A DNA stretch of 64,000 bases from Polytrichum commune (Eukaryota > Streptophyta > Polytrichopsida > Polytrichales > Polytrichaceae): assembly GCA_950295325.1 (NCBI GenBank), contig OX485807.1, positions 8,583,001-8,647,000 of the forward strand. Reading direction: 5' to 3'. Of the stretch, positions 46,025 to 57,015 are shown one piece after another. Positions within the stretch are counted from its first letter, which is position 1. Every line of letters starts with the position of its first letter. The notes under the pieces were generated by a model. That model had not been told where the DNA came from and did not search any database. It saw nothing but the letters and a program-made list of their open reading frames with translations. Both the position numbers and the translations under genes were made by a program.

Positions 46025-48483
46025 CAAATATATATAGATGACAAGGCAAAAGTTGGTAACATGTCCATTGCTACCAACAATGAATAAATATTTGGATTTT
46101 AAGTTGTTTATCCTCCCTACCACTCTTTTTACTAAACTCTAAAATCATAGTTCTTTAGGCCAAAATTCCACAGTTATAGGATACTAGTGGCCCTATTACC
46201 AAAAAAACTTCACCTTCCTCACCGCTCACAAGTTACCGCTCATCACTCGCCACTCATTGCTCACCGCTCATAAGGTAGCACTCCCCCTTAACCTAGCACT
46301 TGGTTTTTGGTGAACCCTATCACCTTTGATCCACCCAATCATAATGGGCATATATGGGTAAAGCGGATAAATTCAACCAATCATGTGGGAACCCAAGGGC
46401 TTACCCTTGGAGGAGATAGGTGGTGGTTGGCTTGTTTGCGCCCAATTCAAGGTGTTCACTTTCAAAAGGAGATAGTAGTCATTAGGGCCCCTCTAATTTT
46501 CGTAATGCTTGTTTCAATAATAAACTAAATTTAGACCACCTTGAAAATGAAGCAACACCAAAATTAACAATAGTGGCAACATCAAAGTCCTCTTTCTTTC
46601 TTTTCTTGAAAATATCACATCAAGAGCTCTGATTTTGTTGTGGAGAACAAGGCTCGCCTATTGATGGATTGGACAGTTGAAGCATATTGACAAATCCAAA
46701 ACAATATTTTGTCTGCATGGATACGAGTAGGAGCAAACAACCCGTGTTCACCCCTAAAGGCCAAAACAAAATCGTTCCAAATATGAAATGGTATAGTCCA
46801 ATTCATAAGCTCATTTAACGAAAATTGGTACTTCTATAGTAGATCCAACTGTAAGTATAGAAGATTTGTAGTTCACACAAATTTGTAGCCGTCCGCATGT
46901 CCAAAATCAAAAGAATATAACATAAATGTGTACAATGGTGTTGTCATGCAGTATTGATCAACCAAGCCAAACTGTCCCCCTCGACCTTTAGGGGAATAAG
47001 GAATTGAGTTCCCTTGGACATGTTCACACTTCAAATCTAGTTTAGGATGGACCAAAATTATACTCAAATGCATAGTTTTTGGAGCAAAGATGACGTTTCA
47101 ATACGGGAATACCTTGTCCATCTATATGTCCCCCATTCGTTTGTTCAAAAAACAAAGATTGTCGGTGTTTCATAATTATACCTATCCAAAACAAATGAAG
47201 CTTCCACAAACCCCCTATGGGCTTCAAGTCAGTCGAAGTCAATACCCACATCTAGAAGTGGTAAACTTGGTGGATTTGGAATTGGAGGCGTGATCTCCAA
47301 GAGTGGCAATATAAACACGTGTCAAGTTGGTGCCGTGTGGCCAATGGTAAGAGGCTCATCTCATCCATTAAGTTAGGGCATCATGACAAGAGGCACCAAT
47401 AAAGCCATTCAAAGCCATTCAAAGCCTAACACGTGTTGTATTGTCTTGTAATATATGTGCAAAGGTGTTCCCTATGTTGACCCGTTTCTTAGGAAGAACA
47501 ATAAGGATTATGTTTTTATTCTTGTGCAACTTCCATGCCCACATCTTGACTTACTATTACAAGGATTGGTGTGTCCATAGCTCACTACTACCACCACTAC
47601 CACCACCCCTAGCCATGTTGAATCTTGTGCACGCAAGTGTATTGGAAGTTCCAGTTCCAAAGGCAGTCATTATTAATAACCACGTGAAGTCTCTCGCAAA
47701 CGATGCCCATGGATTGAGTAAAATAATGGGTTGAGTTAACCCCTAGATTCCACATGGGTTGGGTGTGGTGTGGAAAAATATGTCATTTTGAAGCCCTTTA
47801 TCCGCGAAGTTTGTGGAGGAGATGTACAAAGCAAAAGTCTCAAGGTGACTCTACCATACAATAAGAAAGAGAAGCCTAGAGAATTTCCCACCATCCATGT
47901 GTCACCATTTGGAACACCAATATAACAATAATATAACCATTATGTTGACTAGCTTGCTTCAAGCAACATTGGGGGCTTTTTGTGGGGTAGATAAAAGTGG
48001 CGGCGTGCACATCATGTATATAAAATTGGGCTAACCCTATTAGGGCTGTCCTTTTGGAACACAATACCGATCGAATGAAAGTACTTTGTTTGATTTTCAC
48101 GGGAAATAAGTTACGTTTGATGCTTGCGATGCCCAAACCCCACCATATTGGGGCCATAACGGAGCTTGGAACTTGCACAACATGGGTGAACGTTCTTGAT
48201 TCTCAATCGATGATTGCAATGCCCAAACCCGATGTTGGGGCCATAAAGAGGCCTAGAACTCCATATATTTAGAATCCGATGGTGGTTGTTTTCGAACCAA
48301 CAATTCAAAGGTCGGCTTTTTGAGAAAGCAAGTGTGATTGAAGAACTTCTTCATGTTCCAAATATAATGAATACCACTGCACATGAAGATTCCATGTCAT
48401 TAAGATGCAAGCTACTACTTATGAATGTCCCCAACATAAACATGTTGATTTTAACGGTCATAGTCAACAAAGCATTTCATAGC
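46025..48483. other. Gene-poor block, nothing assigned
   Basis: Several ORFs on both strands (e.g. 46615-46806 minus, 47042-47251 minus, 47876-48178 minus) have reasonable length but no motif I can name. At 48125-48270 a block ATGCCCAAACCC..TATTGGGGCCATAA..GAG is repeated after about 95 bases. 46205-46275 holds CTCACCGCTCA repeats that mirror 35580-35660. Confidence 0.35.
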
Positions 48484-48485
48484 TA

Positions 48486-48959
48486 CAATAATCTCCCGCT
48501 TAAGTACACACTTTGAACCGGAGTTGTTGAAGCGCACTTAGTTGGTAGGTGCATACTTTACTCTTATCGCTTTCTAGACCCTCTAATTTGATGAATTGCA
48601 ATGGGAATCCAGCTTATCGATTACAAAATCCAACCTATCGAGACATTTGCTGAATATGAAAATGCTACTTCAAAGACTTTACAGGTCTATACAACATTGT
48701 CCTCGACATTAACGACATTGACATCCCTTTGCTCCGATGTTCAAAGAGAAGCTAGACAAATGTATGATGAACTGTGACGATCGTTTGAGACGTTTCAGCG
48801 AACCGTTAACAAACTCACATTGAATGCCGAGCATAAAAAATAAATGCATTCATGGCAAATGACTCTGCATGACCTACTCAAACAACAAAGTATGAACCCT
48901 GATTTTTATCAAAGAAATTACGTACTTAAACGGGTGCGTACTTAAGTGGGAGATTACTG
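48486..48959. mobile_element. TA-targeting MITE family M5, copy 1
   Basis: Ends CAATAATCTCCCGCTTAAGT (left) and, reverse complement, CAGTAATCTCCCACTTAAGT (right); TA on both sides (48484-48485, 48960-48961). The full 474 bp align with 60601-61067. A CAGTAA start and TA target are typical of pogo-like MITEs. Non-coding. Confidence 0.82.
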
Positions 48960-49159
48960 TACATAGAACGTCGTGAGTGAAAGGGGCATCCTTCTAAATG
49001 GTTTCGATGTTAATGTATGTTATTGTAGATGGCATTTCCGTTGAATTTGATGGCCAAAGTGTGATTTCCATGTGGAGATTTTGTAGCTTCTCAACCAATC
49101 AGCAAGAATAAATGAAAGCAAAATGCATTGCAAGAATACGGAGACTTTGCAGAGCACAA

Positions 49160-49660
49160 TTAAGTCTGTGCGATGAGATTGGAAACACTAGTATTCTGAC
49201 CAATTATGTTCAAAAATCTCCCCGGCCCGGACGCTGAGGCAGTGAATCGGAAGCACACATTTCGAGGCCCCAGTGATGTAAGCGTTTTGTGGGAAGATTT
49301 CAAGGTTTTGGAGTTGAGTTCAGTCCCAACTTTGTAGCTTAAACTAAGGTAATGCTTGTCTGGCTGGTGTGAGCGATTGCTGCATACGTCCTGGTATCCT
49401 GTTAAATTTGTCCCCTTCTAAATGGGGAAGAAGAATACCTCCATCTAAACAAAAGGTTGATTCCCATCCTCCTCTGCTTGCATTGGTGCAGAAGGCATAT
49501 TACCTTTGTTTATCGGCGATGAATAGTAGTCGACAGGTTGACCGTAATATATGCATATAAATTGTATACTCACGCACAGTGCCCGGGGAGACTTTTGGGG
49601 CATAATCGGTCAGAATCCTAGTGTTTCCAAGTCCCACCGGTTAGAGGTTGTAATCGTCTT
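49160..49660. mobile_element. MITE family M6, two-ended copy
   Basis: TTGGAAACACTAGTATTCTG at about 49179 is mirrored near 49605-49635 by CAGAATCCTAGTGTTTCCAA; the arms continue ACC.ATTATG, AAAATCTCCCCGG. Single related ends occur at 54665-54730 and 61115-61195. The outer limits seem to include CCCACCGGTTA. No TSD was established. Confidence 0.6.
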
Positions 49661-49840
49661 TCAGATTTTCTTTATTAATTTCGTCTTTCAGGGATTCATT
49701 CCATGTATAGGTTCCTCTTGAAGGACCGGTAGTTTCTTCTGAAGTCTTGAACATCAACTGGTTATTTCTAAAACTCCATTGGGTCATCTGTAACTAGCCA
49801 TCGGTTCTCCTTGTTCACTGCTCGTTTAGGGCATCCCCAC

Positions 49841-50788
49841 CAGTGTATATGTTTGACAAAGTTTTTGCAAGTTTTTCTCTTTTGACACGCAAAAACTTGC
49901 ACAAAAAAAAAATGCACGTCGATTGACACGCACAATCTAGAAATTGACACGTACTATGACTTGTTAAGAAGAAAACCACATGTCAATTGACACACTAGAA
50001 ATTGAAATGACACGTATTACTTGAGTACTATAAAGTGCAGCTAAAGTATCTGGAAAACATAACCCATAACAGTAGGAGAACTTCCTACACTCACTCACAT
50101 ACTTAAGTTCAACTTTGCTCTTGCAATTTCCTTTGTAACTGGGAGCTAAGATAGTGATTGGAGAGTGAGACTAACTAGGAACATGGCGAGGCAAATGTTT
50201 CAGTACATTGAAGAAGAGAGTGACATGTGTAAGGGAGAACTCTTGGAATTTACGGAAACACTTCGACATGAGTGTGAGAACAAAACGATATTTGAGGCTT
50301 GGCACATATGTGGTAGCAATTTTGGAATGACACACAAACTGGCCTAAACTTATGCAACTTTGGCAAAAAATTATACTCATTCCATCAAGTATAGCTATTT
50401 GTGAGAGAGGATTTTCCAAACAAAATGCAATCAAAAGCCACTTGCGCAATAGGTTGAACTTGAAGACCCTTGATGCTCTTATGCAGGTTTCTCTTTGTGG
50501 GCTTGAAGTGGATGCAATGGATTGGGCTACCATCATCAACATTCGGAGGAACATGCGAGACCGAAGGCTACTTACACTCGATTGATAGTTTTTTTTGTTA
50601 CAAATCAAGTTTTTTTTAATTATTCAAAATATTAGTTTTCTAAAATATTGTGTAAGCCAAAAATTGAGGTGACATTTTGGAATAAAATGTAGATGTCAAT
50701 TGACATTCATTTTTGTTTTTGAAAACGTCACGTGACACTTTGGATTTGAGGTTGAACGTCACATGAAATTTGTCAAACATACACACTA
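49841..50788 (+). mobile_element. hAT transposon remnant with perfect 8-bp TSD
   Basis: Ends CAGTGTATATGTTTGACAAA (left) and, reverse complement, TAGTGTGTATGTTTGACAAA (right); the 8-bp duplication ATCCCCAC lies at 49833-49840 and 50789-50796. The YAGTG start, 8-bp TSD and encoded dimerisation domain all say hAT. The subterminal word TTGACACG/TGTCAATTGACA recurs on both sides, as expected of transposase-binding sites. At 948 bp it is an internal deletion derivative of a larger autonomous element. Confidence 0.92.
50165..50585 (+). pseudogene. hAT transposase C-terminal fragment
   Basis: The frame from 50165 includes GELLEFTETLRHECENKTIF and runs to a stop near 50347; a second frame from 50352 has IPSSIAICERGFSKQNAIKS, then LRNRLNLKTLDALMQVSLCG and a stop at 50583-50585. 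The P.S.A.CERGFS..N.IK...RN pattern is the hAT C-terminal dimerisation domain. BED finger and the RNase H-like catalytic core are missing, so the protein is dead. It lies inside ends of the same superfamily. Confidence 0.88.
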
Positions 50789-51202
50789 ATCCCCACCAGA
50801 TCGGGTATACGCCAAATAGAGTATATAATATTTTATACCTTTGGGGAGCCCTCCATCTTGGGCGGGGCAGCTCATCTTGAGTCAAAGGCCACCAAAGCCT
50901 AGGTATACCCCCGGTATAATTAGGAAGTAATCAATAAGACAATGACACCTATTATCTGACATGGGATAAAGTAGGATATTGGAGTATTTGATATTAAAGT
51001 AATCTCTTGGCGGGCCGGAGGAGTTCCGTTATATGAACCATTTATGGCGGGGCAAGGTCTTTACTAAACCCCGACCGGTTCTAAATTATGGGGGACCGGA
51101 CATTGGTGGGGATCAATTTATGCCGGTACCGCCACCTAAGAACCCAGGATGCCCCATTTTTGGCGTTGCATGCCCATGCCCGGTCTGGTGGGGACGCTCT
51201 TA

Positions 51203-51500
51203 GGGAAGACGCACACATGACCAAACTGGATTTTCTTTATTACTTTGAGATATATTACATGAATTCATCTAGAACAATTGGTAGATTTTCTAGAGTTTTG
51301 AACTTCAACCGGTTATTTTTCAATCTCATGCCCCCATCACACCAAACTTTCCGTCCCGTGCCAGCCATGAAATTGCTAGGGAATATGTTCATAAACAGAT
51401 GTTGGCCCACCACTTTTCACACTATTATGGTCAGAGATGGTGACGGATGGTGTCTGAACTAGCCGGTGTGATCAACTCTTCAACCGGGTCATTTGTAACT
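51203..51500. repeat. Dispersed repeat block shared with 49.6, 54.5 and 55.3 kb
   Basis: 51290-51330 (TTTTGAACTTCAACCGGTTATTT) matches 49745-49770 and 55315-55335. 51340-51460 (ACCAAACTTTCCGTC, TGTTGGCCCACCA.TTTTCACA, GACGGATGGTGTC) matches 54538-54655. The order differs between sites, so repeats are nested or rearranged. Confidence 0.55.
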
Positions 51501-51523
51501 AGTGGTCGGTTCTTGCTCACATA

Positions 51524-51942
51524 GAGTATCCCCACCAAACTACACAACCGCCAACACACGGTTTATAATATAATATGTGTTTGGGGAGGCCACCAACTTG
51601 GGCATGATCGCTCATCATGAGTCAAAGTCCATCAATAGTTGTGCATGCCTTGACAAAAGGAGAGTCATAATGAGAGCTACACCAGTAATATGCAACAACC
51701 TAATTTCTAACATAGGATAAAGTAGTGCAAATTAGTATCTATTATTATATGAGTTCCTTGGAGGGTTGGGAGAGACACATCATATAGGTCATTTATAATG
51801 GGGGTTTGCTCCAATTGTACATGCAACAATACATATTTCGAGCGGGGGCAGCCATTGGTGGGTCTCAATTTTTGGCGGTACAAGTACCTAAATACCCGGG
51901 ATACCATTCATTCTTCCCTTGCCGTCATTGGTGGGGTTGCTC
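51524..51942. mobile_element. Harbinger-like MITE family M7, copy 2 (uninterrupted)
   Basis: Ends GAGTATCCCCACCAAAC and, reverse complement, GAGCAACCCCACCAATG; 419 bp. Internal landmarks TTTGGGGAGGCC.CCA.CTTGGGC, TCATGAGTCAAAG and TATATGA..CATTTA align with copy 1. Both copies have similar outer flanks (CGGTTCTT..TTGTTCAC and GAAGACG.ACA.ATGACC), pointing to duplication together with the surroundings. The immediate 3-bp flanks (ATA/TCA) are degraded. Confidence 0.7.
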
Positions 51943-52004
51943 TCATGAAGACGTACATATGACCGAACCATTTTTTTCAAATTGAAGTACACCAAGTACA
52001 GTAA

Positions 52005-52345
52005 TCTTGTTAGTGTGGGTGGAAATTAGCGTAATGATGATTAGCATGGGCCGCATTAACTTTCTAGTCAGGGTGGAATTAACGTGGGTCCAAGACCCCA
52101 TGTCTTCTCCAAGTCTTCATAAAAACTTCCAACCAACACATTGAATATTATTTGCAGTACAAAAGTAACACACGCAAAAAAAATTGGCCACATTAAATTT
52201 GTAAAAAAAAAAATCAATGTTGTCCACAATAATTGTCTACTATAAATTTAGCATGAATTGACATGTATTCTTGCAATGAATTTATCTCATTCGGAGAGTT
52301 GGTGTGGGCTCTAGAAATTCACTATGGCCCACAATGACATGACTA
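52005..52345. repeat. Dispersed repeat R1, copy 2
   Basis: It aligns with 19245-19590 in the same orientation (see anchors there), with extra A-runs near 52200. Non-coding. Confidence 0.5.
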
Positions 52346-53442
52346 TTGTGTGTATTGATAGAATGTGAATAGTTTTTCTTACGTGCCATGTGCATGTCAT
52401 TCCCACATGTTTCATTTACGACATATGCAACCCTTGTTGCTTTGATCACCACAACTAAAAATAATACCTCAATAGTGAAAGGGTGCAAGTTTCCTCCCAA
52501 AGTCCTTCTAGTCTAAGTTATTGGCGAAAACATCTACCACAAGTCAAAAGCACAACAAACACTAGGATAAGAAACACGGGTGTTATTTTATTCATTTTAT
52601 ATGTTCTCCAACTAAATTAAGTATTCTCTAACCAAAGCACATGGCTTGACCCAAGATTGTTTTCATGAGACAACCTAGCTATTTGCGATGGCAAGCTAAT
52701 TGCAGATATATGGTACGTAGTCAGTAAAGCCCCTTCATCCATGATGGTTGTTACAAAGACGGATGAGCAGTTCGGAAGACCCGCCTCCGTTGGCGGCCTT
52801 TCATTCATCCAGTTGGATGAAACACTATCTGTCTGAAATCGCTCCAATTTAATCAATAATCCAGTGTGGGTGGCTGCTTGACTTCCAGTGACTTGGAGGA
52901 GCCTACTGTTAGGTACTACTTATTATGTCCCCACGGTTTAACACCTTTGACCTCTAGGTACGTGTACTCTTTCAACTTTCGTAAATTTCATCCAAATAAA
53001 TTTTAGTGTCTTTCGGTTTGGTCCAAATCATTTTTTTCTAATCTAACTAACATAAGTAGTTAGTATACACACCGAAGAACATGATAGAACCTACTTGATA
53101 AAAAACGATACTCTCGGTAGAATGTTATAGTAATGCATAACTTTAAATGGTAATCCACAGTAATTTGACAAAACATTGTACACTTGAAGCTATTCTTTCA
53201 AGATCGTATGGTTCACCTTCAGTTAACTGCACGTCCACCACACATTCTGAATTAATTTCATAGATCAAGCTAAATGATTGGGGACGAAAACAAAACAAAA
53301 GTATCCCTTCAAAAAATAAACACACGAGGAAGAATCAAAGAAACCAAGGCAGGACCAAGTCGACCCTGATCTTAGTGCTTACAAACCCCTCACATGTGAA
53401 CACAATTAACATGAACATCATTTCAAAACAACTACAGTGATG
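52346..53442. other. Gene-poor stretch
   Basis: A minus-strand ORF at 52617-52856 (79 codons) has even composition and no overlap with a repeat, but I do not recognise its product. Nothing else. Confidence 0.35.
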
Positions 53443-53651
53443 ATCCCAATTAGCGCGTGTTACTATTCCGAGTTACGTAATGCAGTAACATCTTCCTCAA
53501 GAATTTCATAGATACTAACAATAATTCAGTAGGGCCGGTGTTCGAACACTATAGAATGTAAACGGCATTGCTCGGTAAAGTATCACATTCTCATTAAATA
53601 GTCATCGCACCGCATGATTCCGAATAGTAACTCACACTAGCTAGTTGGGAT
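53443..53651. mobile_element. MITE family M2, copy B (both ends)
   Basis: Ends ATCCCAATTAGCGCGTGTTA (left) and, reverse complement, ATCCCAACTAGCTAGTGTGA (right), followed on both arms by GTTACTATTC.GA. The middle third (GTTCTATAGTG/TTTAATGAGAATG words) is inverted relative to copies A and C. About 209 bp, non-coding. Confidence 0.7.
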
Positions 53652-53799
53652 AGCATAGGTATTATAAAGGTTTAGCGAACGCAAGTAGCGTTTTGGGGGT
53701 TTGGTAAGCCCCCATGTGCGCCGCATGGTGTCAACACACGAGACCCGAAGCCATGTGGACACACAGAGGAATGCCTTTTCAAAGTTCCCAAGATCACCA

Positions 53800-53820
53800 G
53801 GCGGGGGGGGGGGGGGGGCC
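53800..53820. repeat. Poly-G run
   Basis: GCG followed by about 14 consecutive G. It causes proline-rich open frames on the minus strand (53637-53866), which are therefore not trusted. Confidence 0.7.
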
Positions 53821-54158
53821 TTGGAATTCGGTGGCAATTCATCATCAAGAGAGGAAGCATCCACACTAAGTTAAGGGCTATGCAAAACTCTTTTTTCCCG
53901 CTTACCAGTAGGCCATCATGGACCCGATATTCCGACCCGATCGCCGGCCCCCTTTCGCATGGGAATTGTCAAAGTGGGCCATCGGCCAAAGGAATACAAG
54001 GGAATTGTGGGAACCGGCTTTTATTTACAACGCATTAAAAGGCTCCCTAGCTAGGGTGCCACAAACAACGTGATAATTTTAGCCTCGCCCGGGCCCCAAC
54101 TGCCTCTCGAGCACTCAATGCCACTAAGCACCATGATCACCGCCTCCCCGCCTTTAAT

Positions 54159-54166
54159 TATAAAGG
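54159..54166 (+). promoter_or_regulatory. Possible TATA box
   Basis: TATAAAGG lies in a GC-rich stretch, 78 bases before the ATG at 54244. Position and surroundings suit a pol II core promoter. No transcription evidence is available. Confidence 0.3.
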
Positions 54167-54243
54167 CATCCACACCTCACCTCTTTGCCACTACCTTCAG
54201 TTACAGCTAACAAGTGGTAACAGCAGAGTCGTTCTGGTCAGCG

Positions 54244-54357
54244 ATGGGTGCCAAGTGGACGCTCCAGATTGGCTTACGGATTTTTCCTCTCAGTGCCATA
54301 TGTACAAATTTCACGTTCAGTGCTCTGATGAGGTGTCGAAGGAGGAGGTACCACTAA
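54244..54357 (+). CDS. Possible short first exon of an unidentified gene
   Basis: GCGATGGGT is a reasonable plant start context. The frame encodes MGAKWTLQIGLRIFPLSAIC and then a phenylalanine/serine stretch and arginines, ending after 37 codons. A hydrophobic stretch occupies residues 8-28, like a signal anchor. A potential 5' splice site, GAG|GTACCA, is at 54347/54348, so the exon could end there. The region just downstream is repeat sequence, so a truncated gene or pure chance are both possible. No family is assigned. Confidence 0.25.
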   Translation: MGAKWTLQIGLRIFPLSAICTNFTFSALMRCRRRRYH

Positions 54358-54524
54358 CTTATTACACACTGTACAACTCCACTCCCCTGGTCGTCGTAAC
54401 ATAACCATCTTTCATTATTATTAGGGCTCACAACATGCAAGGTTGAGGTCAGAACTCAGGAGTGGTGTTGCAGACCCTCAGCCCAGCCGCCATTTATCAT
54501 GCACTTGCTGGTCACCTTCTCCTC

Positions 54525-54730
54525 ATGCCCCGGTCTCACCAAACTTTCCGTCATTGTTCGGGGATTATGTCCATAAATGGATGTTGGCCCACCATTTTTC
54601 ACACTATTATAGCCGGAGATGCCGACGGATGGTGTCGGGACTGGCCGGTGTGATCACCCAGCTTCTTGGGGATTTTTGCGCATAAGTAATCGGTCGAGAT
54701 CCTAGTTGTTTCCAAGACCCACCGGTTACA
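54525..54730. repeat. Dispersed repeat with an M6-type end
   Basis: 54538-54655 matches 51340-51460. 54665-54730 (GGATTTTTGCGCATAAGTAATCGGTC, TCCTAG.TGTTTCCAAGACCC) matches the right terminus of the M6 element at 49600-49650. Confidence 0.55.
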
Positions 54731-54754
54731 TGTTGACGTCGTTCAGGAGAAATT

Positions 54755-55242
54755 CACACACGAGACTGAGAGCCCCGTGACCATAAATGCATTTCATAGG
54801 TGGAAACGGCGGAGCCGGTCCGAGTTCGCTTCGAACGTACGTTTGAGAGACCAACGGAGTGAGTATGTGAATGCAAGATGGATGGTGAAGTGTACCTGGA
54901 TTCCTACATGGCATCCAATGGATCATGTTTCATGGTCACTCGGATTATTCTCAAAAACCATCTCTTGGAGGTCGGCCTAACACAAAACTGAGAGACCATG
55001 GCACTCTGCATGCTCACAACTATTGGTTTACTTTATTTTATCATGTGTGACGATCCGCATGAATAGAAATATATTGAAATAGCATTTGGTTGAGGGCCCA
55101 ATCACGAATGACTTCACACTACGCTTGAGAATCCATGACCACATGACATGAGTTTGGAGGTGTCTTGGGACGGCCTTTGGACACTGTCTTTGGGCTCTTA
55201 CAGTTTCATGGTCACGGCTTTTGGCTCGTGTGTGAAGTGGCC
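54755..55242. mobile_element. MITE family M1, copy 2 (left end damaged)
   Basis: It aligns with 14732-15224 along almost all its length (GTATGTGAATGCAAGATGGA, ATGGATCATGTTTCATGGT, TGAAATAGCATTTGGTTGAG, TCTTGGGACGGCCTTTGGACA). The right end GGCCACTTCACACACGAGCC is intact. The left GGGCCACTC segment is replaced, so transposition ability is lost and no TSD is visible. Confidence 0.75.
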
Positions 55243-55371
55243 TTGAGTTTTTCTTTATCGAATTGGTGAATAGTTTGTAAATCCTTCTATATGAAAAGGT
55301 GAATTCCTGAAGTCTTGAATTTGAACTAGTTATTTCTCAAAGTCAACCAAGCCATCTGTAACTGCACTATA

Positions 55372-55575
55372 TATCCCAATTAGTGCATGTTACTATTCAG
55401 ATTTACGCACTACTAAATTTTTTTAACGAGAATGTTATATTTCTACCAAGCAAAGTCATTTATGTTCTATAATGTCCGAACAACCTATTGAGCTTTTGTT
55501 AGTAAAATTGAGCTCTTGAGTAAGACGCTATTGCACTACATAACTCCGAATAATAATACTCACTTACAGGGGATA
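55372..55575. mobile_element. MITE family M2, copy C
   Basis: Starts TATCCCAATTAGTGCATGTT and ends, reverse complement, TATCCCCTGTAAGTGAGTAT; the arms share TATT(C) . GA.TTA. The interior aligns with copy A (TTCTATAATGTCCGAACAAC, CTATTGAGCTTT.GTTAGT). About 204 bp. Confidence 0.65.
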
Positions 55576-56544
55576 ATCAACGTAGTTGTCAAATCTCCAT
55601 GTTCGATGTTCTTACCATTTCCGGCAACTGACCGGAAGGTTGCCACCCACCGCATGTGGGGTGTTTGGAGAATTGTCACCCTCACTTGCGCATGTTTGGT
55701 TTCCTAATCCCTACCAAGGGGTAGAGCATGTGGGTGTTCATCGGTTTGTTTTTCATGTTCTCCAACTTTTATCGATTATATATGCATCAGCAAATCTATG
55801 ATCAAGCATCAACAAATATTGATTGGAAATCGGATCTTCCCTTATTTAGTCATGGTTATTAGAAGTGCATGTTTGTTTGTTTCGAAATTGCATACGCATA
55901 TCTTTTTGATTGTGTTGGCTTTTGAACGTGGAGAGATTGATCAGATTTGACGATGTAGTTCAATCTCTTCTAAAAATGTATGTGTTCATGGTGTTTGTTC
56001 TTTGATCCTCACTGGCCCACACATCAATCAAGTTTAGGTGTATGGTTGAGAAAAGTAATCGAATAACACATGAATACCTTACTAGCAAACACATGTCCTA
56101 TGTAGGTTGGTCGGTGGTGTGTCTTTATTTAAGCTATCTATACTCCTTTGGAAATTTGATCCCGCTTTGACTTGGTTAATTTAGTTTAATGATCTAATAT
56201 CGGAATCTATATTACTAATCAAATATTTCACCCTAATTTTCTCCTTTAGTTTGCCTTCCCCCTCATTAGGTGTTATGGACATTCACCCCATTCATGGCGG
56301 GGGAATCCATGGCTTATGGGCAGTGTCCGAAAAGTTTTAAAGTTATTGAGGTTAATTGCCTACCTCTTTAAAAGGGCATAGGTTATTTCCCTCATGGCAT
56401 AGGTTGCATCCTACAATATCAAATTTTTGTAAGTTGAAAACCTTTTGAGTTTTTAAGTTACCCGCCAATTGCCTTCAAAACTAATTTTTAGTAGGTTAAA
56501 ATCCTTCTTATCTTTTATTGTTGTAGGCTTTAAATTCAAAATTT

Positions 56545-56622
56545 GAGTACTGAGTGGTATCCTTGGCAGGAATTGAACCTGGCTAAGCCCTTCACCACGT
56601 TTGAAGGCCAAGGATTAACCAA
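56545..56622 (-). repeat. tRNA-derived SINE-like segment
   Basis: On the minus strand an A-box-like TGGCCTTCAAACGTGG (about 56595-56610) is followed by GGTTCAATTCC (56569-56579), an exact B-box match. The segment runs GTTGGTTAATCCTTGG... to ...CCAAGGATACCACTC. The two boxes are too close for a normal tRNA and the stems do not pair. It probably inserted in the hAT remnant. Confidence 0.45.
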
Positions 56623-56692
56623 CTTTTTTTTAAAGAGTTGATTATAATGAAAGGTTGTTAAAATTCAAATGAGTTTAAGGGTGAAAGTCCTC

Positions 56693-57015
56693 ACCATCTT
56701 CTAATTCAACCTCTACTCTTCCTGCAAGATATTTCTCAGGATTAGTAAACAAGAATCGAAACTTTCTTGAATCATTCCACAAAGATATAGCTTCCTCCAA
56801 AATAAACTCAAAATTTTTGGTTGGTCCTTCAATCGCCACCCGCATCACACTATCCAAGTGTGTTGTTGTCATTCGATTCCTTTTCTTCTGCTTGATGTTA
56901 TTATGCACAAAGAAAGCTCTTCACAAGTAGCAGTACTAACACATTGGCATCTTGCAATGTCGGCAAGCGTTAGTAGGTTAGGAAATTTTAGTTTCAAAAT
57001 TTGCTTGATCTGCGA
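56693..57015 (-). pseudogene. hAT transposase C-terminal fragment (second copy)
   Basis: Minus strand: ILKLKFPNLLTLADIARCQC, VSTATCE, a frameshift, then HNNIKQKKRNRMTTTHLDSV and MRVAIEGP, followed by FILEEAISLWNDSRKFRFLF and NPEKYL. The P.L..LA...... VSTATCERAFS..N.IK..... RM pattern is the hAT dimerisation domain of the ZNF862-like type. One frameshift is visible and all upstream domains are missing. It differs from the fragment at 50165-50585, so it is another family. Confidence 0.8.

Larger units (their letters stand above)
49829..51199. mobile_element. PIF/Harbinger-like MITE with TTA TSD, family M7 copy 1, split by a hAT element
   Basis: Left end GGGCATCCCCACCAG (interrupted at 49841, resuming at 50797) and right end, reverse complement, GAGCGTCCCCACCAGACCGG; TTA flanks at 49826-49828 and 51200-51202. 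Without the hAT insertion it is about 415 bp. GAGCATC(C/T)CCA-type ends with TTA duplication are standard for plant Harbinger MITEs. It aligns with 51524-51942. Confidence 0.75.

Noticed and set aside
53637..53866. Proline-rich ORFs on the minus strand
   Set aside because: They depend on a homopolymeric C-run whose length is uncertain; the right part overlaps an M2 MITE end.
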